From NCBI GenBank assembly GCA_050084515.1, contig CM114274.1:17732001-17796000 (forward strand): 64,000 nucleotides of DNA, in the 5' to 3' direction. A program made the position numbers and the translations under genes. The notes under the pieces are model-generated. The model had not been told where the DNA came from and ran no database searches. It saw only the letters and a program-made list of their open reading frames with translations. Source of the DNA: Blasia pusilla. Its lineage: Eukaryota; Marchantiophyta; Marchantiopsida; Blasiales. Below, in pieces: positions 24,193 through 34,240 of this stretch (the stretch's first letter is position 1; each line of letters begins with the position of its first letter).

Positions 24193-24291
24193 TCTTTCAC
24201 CTTGTCCAAAGCGATGAGGACCCCATCGATGAGTCCTGAACAGAGTTCCTAGAGAGTTGGTGTTGTTGTTGGTGTGTAGGCACGGAGGGCG

Positions 24292-25353
24292 ATGGGAGAA
24301 GCGAGTGCGACAACTCCTATTGCTGATCCTCAGGAGGGGCATATGTCGAGCACGTTGTTGGGGGCGGCCACCATTGTGTACCGCGCTCCTTTATTTTCTA
24401 CTTCCGATGTTATGACGTTGGGAGGTACGCCCACCGAGGTTTTTTGGTTGGCCGCTACGCTATGTGCGCATAGAGTTGGAGTTCATGCATCACGTTCAGA
24501 GGTGATTGCAGAGGAGGTGATGGACCTGCCCTTGGAGCGGAAGTTGCGGCCGTCCACGTCAGATTCATGGCAGGTTGTGGCTGCTAGGATGGCGGAGATG
24601 CCCGCTAGACCCACGATAGAGCTTACCATGGTTTCTCTTGGTGTTGTGTTGCTAGATAATCGGGGAGAGGTCTTCCAGTTGGTGAGTCTCGGAGGTAGAG
24701 CTTTTAGTCCGCAACGTGTCTTGTTTGATTCAGGAGCGCAATCCGTGATGTTGGGGAAAGCGTCATTTAGAGGATTGGGCTTGACGAGAGCAAATGTGGA
24801 GCGTTGTCCATTCCGAATATAGACATCCTTGGGTGGAGCGAGTACCACACAGTATATCACCCAACAGGATGTCGTGGTGAGGATTCGCTGGGGACATCCT
24901 ACAGATGAGTCCGTGGTACGAGCCAAGGCGACAGTGACTGATGCAGATTCCTACGACGTCTTGGTTGGTGGAGCAGTGTTATACCCAATGGGGTTTTCCT
25001 TGGATTACTGGGAGGAGTTAGCGTCCTACAGACTAGGATGGCAGTCACGTGATGGGCACCTTAGCTCATTACCTGTTCGATTCACAAGTGCAATGATCGA
25101 GCGACGACCAGGAGAGATGGCGACCTTAGCAGCATTTAGCAATGCCATCACTTGGCCTAGTGATTTGATTGAGGGACGTGTCCATGCAGAGGATACTCTT
25201 GTTCTTGACATTTCTATGCAGAGGAGTGTCATGATAGCCGCATCAGTCCGTGGAGGAGAGGTGTCGCTTTGGGGCTCGACTGAGGAGCTTCGACGCTTAG
25301 CCACTGAGCATGTGCAAACCACATGGAGCGAGACGTTTGCACCGAGAGTGTGA
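24292..25353 (+). pseudogene. Aspartic protease region of the Ty3 element
   Basis: The catalytic triplet lies in VLFDSGAQSVMLG (about 24720-24760), the D-S/T-G-A signature of retroviral-type proteases. One in-frame stop (24820-24822) splits the domain. After it the frame continues through YDVLVGGAVLYPMGF, the conserved flap-side and C-terminal block, to 25353. The long tail after the protease core, about 110 residues, has no domain I know and may link to the methyltransferase. Confidence 0.75.
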
Positions 25354-25383
25354 CAGGTTAGAGGAACCCCAAGTAGGCAGGAG

Positions 25384-26410
25384 TGCTGCTATGACCCCTT
25401 TGGACACCACCCCAATTGTGTGGTGCATCCCATAGAAGGGTATTTGGGTGTTGGATCTCTTTGGAGGGATCTGCACTAGGTTAGATGTTGTTTTGCACGC
25501 TGGAGTGCGCGTGCAACAGTACTTGTATGTGGAGATTGATGATGTTGCGAGGCGCGCTTCACTTCACCATGTGGCGCGGTTACGCCTATGTTTTCCCGAC
25601 TTGTTGTGTGCGTCCGCCATTCAGGGTTACCACAGTTCCCTACCGAGGGACATTTTATTATTGGGGGCGGAAGACTTGGAGCCAGTAGGGACCATAGACT
25701 TGGTCATTACTGGTTGGCCGTGTCAGGGCCAATCGAGTGTTGGATGAGGTAGCGGGTTAGTTGACACTCGGTCCAGGTTTTTTGGGAGATGATGCGGGTC
25801 TTGCGACATTTACAGGAGCATCAGCCTCGTTCTCCATCATACATTTTGGAGAATGTGCCAATTTTGGGCGATTGGAGGTCCCGCGTGGTGACGAGTGCAC
25901 ATCAAGTGCGTGCATGGATCAGCCAGGCAGTGTTGTTAGATGCGGCAAATGTGGGTTCATGAGCACATCGCGCGCGTCTTTGGTGGACCAACTTGGTACC
26001 ACACGAGGTGTTACGGAGGGCATATGCAAGAGTGGAGCGCTCCTCCGATTTGTTGGTGGATTCTATATTGGATCCATGCCGTCGATCACAGGTAGTGAGG
26101 CTAGATGATCGACCGCCGTTGACTATAGTCAATAAGATTGGTAGGCCACAAGCAGCCTTTCCCACATTGGTGAGTTTTCCCGCTTCCTATGCATTCAAGG
26201 AGGCCGGACCTGGCTTGGTGTGGGATGACCAAGTATAAAGGTTGGTGGAGCCGAACGCCGATGAGCGAGAGCGAGCAATGGGATTCCCAATAGGAATGAC
26301 AGCAGTACCGTCACTATCAGAGGCATCACGATGTCATGTCTTGGGGTCAGGCAATGGACCTGAACTGCTTGACATGGATTTTCAACTTAGGAGTAGCTGA
26401 GCAGCGTCGT
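25384..26410 (+). pseudogene. C5 cytosine DNA methyltransferase domain in a retrotransposon
   Basis: The core motifs of a cytosine-5 methyltransferase appear in order. Motif I is VLDLFGGI (SAM binding) at about 25448-25471. Motif IV is GWPCQGQS with the catalytic Cys at 25721-25723. Motif VI is LENVP at 25846-25860. Motif VIII is HRARLWWTN at about 25966-25992. The conserved ERERAMGFP block lies near 26265-26292 and the motif X-like LGQAMD near 26340-26357. The enzyme would methylate cytosine in DNA using S-adenosylmethionine. The PCQ form differs from the PCN of plant DRM and animal DNMT3. Damage: TAG before motif I, TGA at 25745-25747, loss of one T in the run at 25778-25783, TGA at 25960-25962, TAA at 26236-26238, and one extra G before motif X. 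A target-recognition region should lie between motifs VIII and the ERER block but cannot be assigned. Confidence 0.82.
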
Positions 26411-26779
26411 TTGAGGACGCGATAGATCACGGCTGTTGCATTGGTGAGCCCCATGCCTACCGAGGCGGTTGAGGCAGCGGTTGGGGGCGAGACCCGAGGA
26501 GATCAACACACTAGCGGTTCGGGAGAGACACCCTTGGACTTCTTAGGATGTTTAGCAGGTACGTCGGGAAATGATAGCCACAGCATCGAATGTGGTTCCG
26601 GGTACTGCACGTGGAGATGAGAGTTCTATTGTCTGAGATTGGGTTGCACCATAGCAACCACCGACACTCGCGCTGGAGAGTCCTACGGTAGTCACGATGG
26701 AGACTTGGGAGCCAAATATGGGCGCTAAGTTGACAGGAGGAGAGCGGCGCCGGATACACCAGTTCCTTAGGAGTTATAG

Positions 26780-27707
26780 AAGCATTTAGTATGCATGATT
26801 TGCGTACGCTGAAGGGTCCAGGGATCTGCATTAAGTTGTCGAGTGACACGTCGATCTTTCGACGATCCTACATGTACAGTGACATGGAGAGGGCTTTGAT
26901 TCAAAGTAGAAGCCATGACTTGGTTGGAGCAGGACTAGTGGAGATGTCGCATGGAGAGAATGCATTTGCCACTGTCATGCCCGCCAAGAAGGATGTGCAT
27001 GGCAACTGGACGGATTGGCGGATGTGTGGAGATTACCGACCTATCAATCGGCAGACGAAGTCCGATAGGTATGCCACGCCCACCCTTGAGGAGATCTTTG
27101 ATGCGATTAGGCATGCAAAGGTCTTCAGTCATTGGATTTGCGAGCCGGATACCATCAGCTGTCTATCAGATTGGAGGACAGGCAAAAGACGGCATTTTGG
27201 ATCATCGATCCTCATAGGAAGGATTGTTTGTACTAGTGGCGGTTCTTACCATTCGGGTTAAAGAACGCCCCGGATGAGTTTCACAGGGTCATGGATAGGA
27301 TCTTGGCAGGTCTGGATTTTGCTAGATGTTATATTGATGACATCATAGTCTTTAGCGCCACAGTTGAGGAGCATGAGCCACATCTAGAGGAGGTATTTTG
27401 ACGATTGCAGTTACATGGGCTGAAGCTACATCCACGCAAGTGCAAGTTCTTCTACGACCAGATTGAGTATTTGCGTCATACGATATACCTTAGGGGCCTT
27501 GGTGTGCAACAGACAAAGGTAGAGGCTATTTCACGCATTCCATGCCCTACAGATGTGAGTCGAGTTCGTGCATTCATGGGATTGGCGAACTTCTATCGAT
27601 GGTACGTCAAGGGTTTCAGTTCGATTGCGAAGCCGCTAACCTTGATGACCAAGGTGGATCAGGAGTGGCACTGGGGGGATGAGCAAGAGAGAGCATTTCA
27701 AGGATGA
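26780..27707 (+). pseudogene. Reverse transcriptase of the Ty3 element
   Basis: Recognisable blocks are GLVEMSHGENAFATVMPAKK, WRMCGDYRPINRQT, DRYATPTLEEIFD and the catalytic YIDDIIVFS (codons 27330-27341, both aspartates kept). After it come HPRKCKFF, VEAISRIPCP and ANFYRWYVKGFS. Frameshifts between about 27120 and 27300 break the palm region, where LDLRSGYHQ-like sequence would be expected. A stop lies near 27400. It copied element RNA into DNA in the ancestor and is not usable now. Confidence 0.85.
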
Positions 27708-28140
27708 AGAACTTCTATCGATGCTCAAGGACACATTGACGTGCGCGCCCATATTGAGGAGACCGATCAAGGGGCGTCCTTTCCAGTTGCATAATGATTG
27801 GAGCATGTTGGGGCTTGGAGTTTTGCTTACCCAACATGATGATGATGGTAGAGAGTTCATGGTGGCTTAAGCTAGTCGCTCGAACAACGCTGCAGAGGCG
27901 AAGTATAGCTCGTATGAGGGTGAGTGCTTGGCTGTAGTGTGGGTTGTCTGACATTTTAGATGTTATCTATTCGGAATCCCTTTACCATCATTACTGATCA
28001 TGAACCACTTAAATGGTTGATGGAGTCCAACAAGCTTACAGGGAAGCTTGCAAAGTCGGCTCTTTTGTTGTTGGAGTATGACTTCCAAGTGATGCAAAGA
28101 CCTGAGACGCTCAACCACGATGCAGATGGTTTGAGCCGTA
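27708..28140 (+). pseudogene. RNase H domain of the Ty3 element
   Basis: The acidic catalytic residues are still visible: Asp in LHNDWSMLGLG, Glu in SYEGECLAV, Asp in ITDHEPLKWL, and Asp in NHDADGLSRNP. A frame change near 27710 and two stops (near 27868 and 27950) break the frame. The family removes the RNA strand during reverse transcription. Confidence 0.8.
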
Positions 28141-28379
28141 ACCCATGCTCGAGTCAGCGAGATGCGACTGGAGCTCGTTGGCATGGTGAGAGTGATGAGG
28201 AGTTGGTGCTAGGATGGCATACGTCAGCCTATTTGGGATTGTTGGCTATGGAGAGCCAGAGTGCTCAGACTTTGATGGCGAGGTCTGATGGAGAGTCCTT
28301 AGATCCAGAGGCCGATGAGGAGACGATAGATGGCCGAGACATTCACGACAATGGAGTGGTCTTGGAATACTTGCATACT

Positions 28380-29456
28380 GGCAGCGTCATGAGCATAGTG
28401 GGTGCTAGAGAGCGCGATCGGATCCTACAACAAGCCAGACGGTTCAGGTGGGAGGGCACACATGTATTGCGAGTGTGGGAGGATAGTAGAGTGCGTGTAG
28501 TGCCTCATCCTTTGCAGAGAGCACGTTTGGTGCGTCATGCCTACGAGGAGTTTGGTCATTTTGGATTGAAGCGGACATACAGCTTGCTCCAGATTCAATA
28601 TTGGTGGCGAGACATGCAGACTGACGTTCAACAATTTGTTGCCAGATGCATGGTGTGTGATTGAGTTCGAGCATCGTTCAATGCTCCAACTCTATAGTTG
28701 CATCCACTTCCGATCATGGGTTTAGGTTATAGATGGAGACCTTTGCCTTTGACGGAGCGCCATAGTTGTTATGTGTTGGTGATGGTCGAGCATTTCTCAA
28801 AGTGGATAGAGTTGGTTGCATTGCTTGACAAAGCGAGTGAGGGAGTAGCGTATACCTTCCTAGATTGAGAATTGAGTCATTACGGCGCACCACCTGAGGT
28901 GTTGACAAACTAGGGTATAGAGTTCCGCGGGGAGTTTCAAGCCTTGTGTGATCAGGCACTGATCGACCAACGCACTCCTTCGCGAGATCATCCTCAGGCG
29001 GATGGACTAGCGGAGCGGGTTGTGCAGACGATAAAGAGAGGACTACACAAGTATGGCTTGCTGAGAGGTCACCTAGGAGATTGGGAGCTTTAGTTGCCGT
29101 GGTTGGCAATGGGATATAGATTCAGCAGGCAAGCATTCTTAGGATCTTTCTCACCGTACTGGTTGCTTTATGGTCGAGTGCCAGATTTACCAGCCGCCAT
29201 TCGTCGAGATACTGGTGAGGTGTTGAATCTTGATGATCTTGATGTATGGATGCGAGCATGTTCTGAGAGGGCTGAGTTATTTTGGAGAGTGATGTCCATG
29301 GCGTTTGAGAACTTGGCGATTGCGCAACATCCGGATACGTTGAGGTATGCGACTATTCAAAGAGGTGGTTATCGACCTACTATCCGAAGGCTTCATCAAG
29401 GAGATCCCAGGATTCCCTTAAGCATGTTGGGCAAAAGACTAGAAGGGGTAACCTGA
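28380..29456 (+). pseudogene. Integrase of the Ty3 element, catalytic residues lost
   Basis: The N-terminal zinc-binding HHCC motif is intact (RHAYEEFGHFG then ARCMVC, about 28530-28662). A stop follows immediately. In the core, MVEHFSKWIELV carries Glu where the family has the first catalytic Asp, and LTN*GIEF replaces the second Asp with Asn next to a stop. Only the Glu in GLAERVVQTIKR remains. The C-terminal part runs to LHQGDPR, with the last stop at 29456, where the right inverted arm begins. Confidence 0.82.
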
Positions 29457-30189
29457 ACAAATATCTGTGTCGCTCCTCTACAACAGCAAACCTCGACCCC
29501 AACTTGATCGTGAAGACAACTCCTCCAATCAACAAGTCGTACTCCTCTGCTACTGCTGATGCTCAAATCTCCTCAATGTGCGGTGTAGGTCCAGCGCTAC
29601 GGTGCGGCACTGGTGGCACGGAATGACTACGAACAGCACGACACTCAGAAATGGAATGCGGCACTCAGCAGCATACCCTCCTCAACAACAACAAAACACA
29701 CTATGCTCCCAATGATGGTGCGGCCACAAGCGACGCGGCGCGGAAATCAGTGGTGCGTTGCGACTACGACGTCACGTCATGGTATTCGATCGTCGCCGAG
29801 CGGCTATCTCTGAAGACACGACAAAGCGGAAAAAAAACTACAACCCCATCAATCCACAAAAATCAATCACTGACAATGTGAATCGATGACCGACGAAAAT
29901 CATATTTGTCCCGACGGCCGTCAAAAAGCAAATGGCGGCGTAAAATTCTCTGATCGACGGTCGTCAACCCCAGCCGTCTGTTAAGCAATGGCGCGGGGAT
30001 GGTAAGTAACGGCGACCGTCGCTAGTAATCACGGCGGACCCAGTTGACTGCGTAAGATAGATGGATCACGGTCGACGTAGTAGATGTCGCATAGTCCACA
30101 ACATGTCGGGGCAGGTCGTCGGTCGACTTAGGCCAGCAGGTCGCACAGTACGCGGCACGGCCGTTGCGGAAGATGGTGTTCGTGGGATA

Positions 30190-31455
30190 GCAGCGGTTTG
30201 GCGTTTAGGGTGCTACTCTCGCTGCTGTTGCAGTTGCTACTGGAGGCGGGAGGGGAGGCGGATTGCAGAGAGGAGGTGAGAGAATTGTGGTGGAGGACGA
30301 AGAAGGCGCGATATGGACGACGGGGAGCGACGGGGGGGCGGGTTTGGGAGTAGAAACGGTGGCGGCGAAGAGAGATGAGAGGGGCGTCTACATATCGAAA
30401 TGGAGAAGTGTGCGAGGCCGTTTTGATCCAGACCTTGATGCATGACGTGAAGTATTTTTATTTTTATTCATCTTTTTAGAATTCGGTTCATATTAGGGTC
30501 TCACATGTGAGTATTAGGGCTTTGCTTATTGTCATTTGGAGAAATTTCCCAAGGTAACGTCCTCTATTCACCCACCCTTCCCCTCCTTTCCGAAGTCTTT
30601 CTTTGTTTGTCGTATTTGCTTCTCATTTTGGTTCGATTCACGTTTGTATTTGTTACCCCTCCTGTAGATACACCTTTCTTCTCATCTATTTTATTTCGAT
30701 TGGCCCATGATCTTTTCACACTCTTAGCAACGGTAGGTATTCATGGTTCGTTTTTGGGAGGGGGTTGGCACTAGAAGTCCTAGGTGATGTCGGTAGGTGA
30801 GAGTTTATGTTAGAGGGAGCATTACCGTGGACGGGAAGAGTCTCACCTACCGACATCACCTAGGATTTCTAGTCCCAACCCCCTCCCAAAAACGAACTCA
30901 TGAATACCTAGAGTTGCTAAGAGTGTGAAAAGATCATGGGCCAATCGAAATAAAATAGATGAAAAGAAAGGTGTATCTATAGGAGGGGTAACAAATACAA
31001 ACGTGAATCGAACCAAAATGATAAGCAAATACGACAAACAAGGAAGGACTTCGGAAAGGAGGAGAAGGGTGGGTGAATAGAGGACGTTACCTTGGGAAAT
31101 TTCTCCAAATGACAATAAGCAAAGCCCTAATACTCACTTGTGGAACCCTAATATGAACCGAATTCTAAAAAGATGAATAAAAATAAAAATACTTCACATC
31201 ATGCATCAAGGTCTGGATCAAAACGAAGCCCTCGTCACACTCTCCGTTTCGATATGTAGCACGTCCCCTCTCTTCCCCGCCGCCCACCGTTCTCCCTCCC
31301 GCCGTCCCCGTCCATGCCTCCCGTCGTCCATCCGTCCATATCGCGCCTTCCTCGTCCTCCACCACAATTCCCTCACCTCCTCTCTGCAATCCTTCTCCCC
31401 TCTCGCCTCTAGCAGCAGCTGCAACGGCAACGAGGGTAGCACCCTAAACGCCGAA
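30190..31455. repeat. 1.27-kb near-palindrome with 38-base spacer
   Basis: Arms of about 610 bases, 30190-30802 and 30841-31455, are near reverse complements. Both arms encode the same translated phrase MSFGEISQGNVLYSPTL in opposite directions (30529 on +, 31115 on -), with scattered differences between arms. The centre runs from cctaggtgatgtcggtaggtgaga on the left arm through a spacer at 30803-30840 to its mirror. Such a structure is a foldback element or the product of an inverted duplication. I do not take the mirrored phrase to be a real protein. Confidence 0.8.
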
Positions 31456-32819
31456 CCGATGCTGTCCCACTGCGGTGATAGTCGAGCTCCCCGCACGGCA
31501 GTAACGTCGTAGCTGGCAAGTGCAATCATAGTCAGAGTTTCCTGGCAACACCAAAGACGTGGCGGCAGGACGGGCTGAAAACCGTCGGTTTGAACAAGGC
31601 GGCAACAACGGAAGAACTCGGACGGACGCCCGACTGGATCCACAACGGCAAAGGCAAAGCACGGTCGACTGCAACGCTTGGAAAAGAGAAGAATGATGCA
31701 CTTCGATAAAAATGGGTGATGGAAAACCCATCGGAAGTACAAAAGAGGGAGACTCAAAGAGTCAAAACTTGAAGGCCACAACAAGACCAAAAAGGAAGAA
31801 GGGGGCATTCGGAAAAGGCAATCACCCAAGGCGACTATGGAGTTGCGAATACAGGTAGACGCGGTGGGCAATGGTAGGCCCTCTATGCAGTCGGCATTCA
31901 TGTGCGCGGACGGAAATAGCAGCCCACGCACGGCAGGCTGAGACGCCAATAGCGTAGCGACGGCCAATCAGGCTGGGTAGGTGCGACAATCAGGCCGCGA
32001 CGTGGTAGAAGTAAACGACATCCTCCCCCCCACCCCCATTTTTTTCTTACTACACTAATCCCCTAAAATCCCGGATCCCCACTAATTTTGCCTCTTACTT
32101 GATTGCCCCCCTACTGACACATTGCAATTTGAGGGCTTCACACAACTCTCTCCTAAAATTGAGGGTAAACCCTACCCCCCCTCCTTCCCCCAAAAAATGG
32201 TTTCCACTCACTTTCCACTCCCAACTAGCTCTTCATTTGTCCTATCCACCAAGTAAATTGATTTTTTTTCTCTACCTCTCAAGCAAGAATTTCTACCCAA
32301 AAAATTTGAAATTTCAATCATACAATAAAATGGTGGCGATGGTAGCCTACACGAGAACTATTGTAACTTCACACTCAGCTGATGAAATTGTGCATCGTTT
32401 CTTCCACAGCGTGCACAGCTTCCCGATCTACGACGACATCAAATTGCTTTCTTCATTCAACCTTCCAACAAAAACTGGCTGGGATTGTTGTGCAGCCCAA
32501 TGTCTCTTTCTCCTACCCTAAATTTGGCAACGCTTCCGTGTTGATTTCTCCCAAAAAAAACTTCAAACCTATTAAAACATAAACCAGCAAGCTATACGGT
32601 GCTCTCAAGAGCATAGGCATGGGGCAGCCCGCCCCCATAATCAATCCCTATAAATAATTGGGCAAAGCTTCCGCGCGCCACTCTTCCACATGAAAAATTG
32701 GCAATCGCAAAGCACAACCAAAGCTGCCCTTGCTCCGGTCAGCACTCCCATGAGCCGCTGAACGGGGAATACGGTCCCCAACCTGCAACAACAGCGGATG
32801 ACCAGCGAGCTCCCCCATT

Positions 32820-32823
<4 letters not shown>

Positions 32824-32886
<63 letters not shown>
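32824..32886. repeat. (CT)n microsatellite in the right arm
   Basis: About 31 CT units. The matching place in the left arm (near 21030-21050) has only short gagtgagtgagagag, so the run expanded after the two arms separated. Confidence 0.9.
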
Positions 32887-32889
<3 letters not shown>

Positions 32890-33439
32890 TTCACTCATTC
32901 TTTCTTTGTAAATCAAGTAGATCTCACATCAAAATCTCACACCAAGCTCTCCATAGTGTGCACTCTCTCTCATGTCAAACCAAACCCACTCTCCTAATGA
33001 AAGGCTTGGGTTACACACACAAGGCAACCAAGACCATAGTTCCGCCGCCTCATGTCAAGAGGTTCAACAAAGAGAGAATGAGCTCTCAAGCTCTCTCTCT
33101 TGCAGGTATATCCCCTTCTCTCTCCTCGGTAATCTATGCTCATAGGTTACCGAGGAGAGAGCTTGTTGAGTTACCGAGTGGTTCTTGATATGCAGGTCAA
33201 GAGCCACTTCCCCAAGTGGAAATTCAAATATACTCCATCGAAACTTACCTAGAATAGTAAGTTTCTCTATATGACTCCAAATGAGCCGAAATATGCTCTC
33301 TCAGGTTACTCGTGGCCTCAGCATGTCATCCTCGATCTCTTGAGACTGTCCTCTAGTATCTATAAAGGCACTCTACTAGATCTAGCCAATCTATCCTAAA
33401 AGTCGTGGCATCCTCTATATACATCCTCTTTCCTTAGAG

Positions 33440-34240
33440 GATTTAAGCAAGCGGGGCTCGGAATACACTCATCTATTTTTTGAGCTCATGATCATAACTC
33501 CATTTTTATTGAAACTTTGTGAGTAGCTTAGACACACTTGAATGATAAGGTGGCTAGAATTTCAAATGATTCTAACATATAATTACTTAATGAGAAATGG
33601 ACACATCCTCCAATGCTTAAGGGCTTAATCGCTCGCGTCCCATAAAAACTTACATATTTTTGGGCTTTTGGTCACAATTATATTTTCATTGAAAATTTTC
33701 ACGATGCCCACATATAATTAGAGATAAAGTGTCCAAATTTTTAGGTCAAGATAAAATCCTTGAAAATATGGAAAATAGAAAGATCTTCATTTGCTAGAAG
33801 GTCCAAAGTCGCCCGTGTCTAAAAACCACTTAAATATTTTGGGCTTTTGGCCACAACTCCATTTTTCTTAATAATTTTCAATAATTCTAAATAGAAATTA
33901 ATGATCAAGTGTCCCAAATTTCAGGTCAAAATGAAATCCTTGAAGAAGATGGAAAATGGAAAGATCATATTTTGCTAGAAGGTTTAAACCACTTAAACAT
34001 TTTTGGGCTTTTGATCGTAACTCCTTTTTCTTTGAAAATTTTGTATGAATTCTAAATAAACCTAAAGGATGAAATGTCCCAAATTTCAAGTTTATATGAA
34101 ATCCTTGAACAGTATGGAAATTGGAAGGATCCTCTTTTCCTAGAAGGATTAATCGAGAGGGTCCAAAAATATTTATGGGCTTTTGGCCACAACTCCACAT
34201 TTCTTGAAATATTGAAGGTAGCTTTGATACACATTAAGAA
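33440..34240. repeat. Tandem array, ~165-180-bp period
   Basis: Five diverged copies of a unit containing tgggcttttggccacaactcc followed by an aattttc-rich word. The landmark occurs at about 33480, 33660, 33840, 34004 and 34176. Other shared phrases are gtgtcccaaatttcaggtc and gaaatccttgaa. No coding frame runs across units. The array begins right after the outer end of the right arm. Confidence 0.75.

Larger units (their letters stand above)
22236..29456 (+). mobile_element. Ty3/gypsy internal region carrying a DNA methyltransferase
   Basis: Domains run gag, aspartic protease, C5 cytosine methyltransferase, reverse transcriptase, RNase H, integrase. Integrase after RNase H is the Ty3/gypsy order. 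The methyltransferase between protease and reverse transcriptase is not part of ordinary gypsy elements. Many stops and several frameshifts interrupt the polyprotein, and key integrase residues are lost, so this copy is inactive. Both edges run directly into long repeats that face each other in inverted orientation. I found no direct LTR pair, and no primer-binding site was identified with confidence. Confidence 0.85.
29456..33410 (-). repeat. Right inverted arm, interrupted
   Basis: Read on the minus strand from 33410, this arm starts TGCCACG and matches the left arm for about 1 kb, to roughly 32330. It matches again from about 29900 to 29456. The 2.4 kb in between has no counterpart on the left and contains a large near-palindrome. 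Because the arm is inverted relative to the left one, it cannot be a normal 3' LTR of the plus-strand element. Confidence 0.65.

Noticed and set aside
30529-31115. Twin hydrophobic peptides starting MSFGEISQGN on opposite strands
   Set aside because: They are mirror images produced by the palindrome, with no domain or splice context, so not treated as genes.
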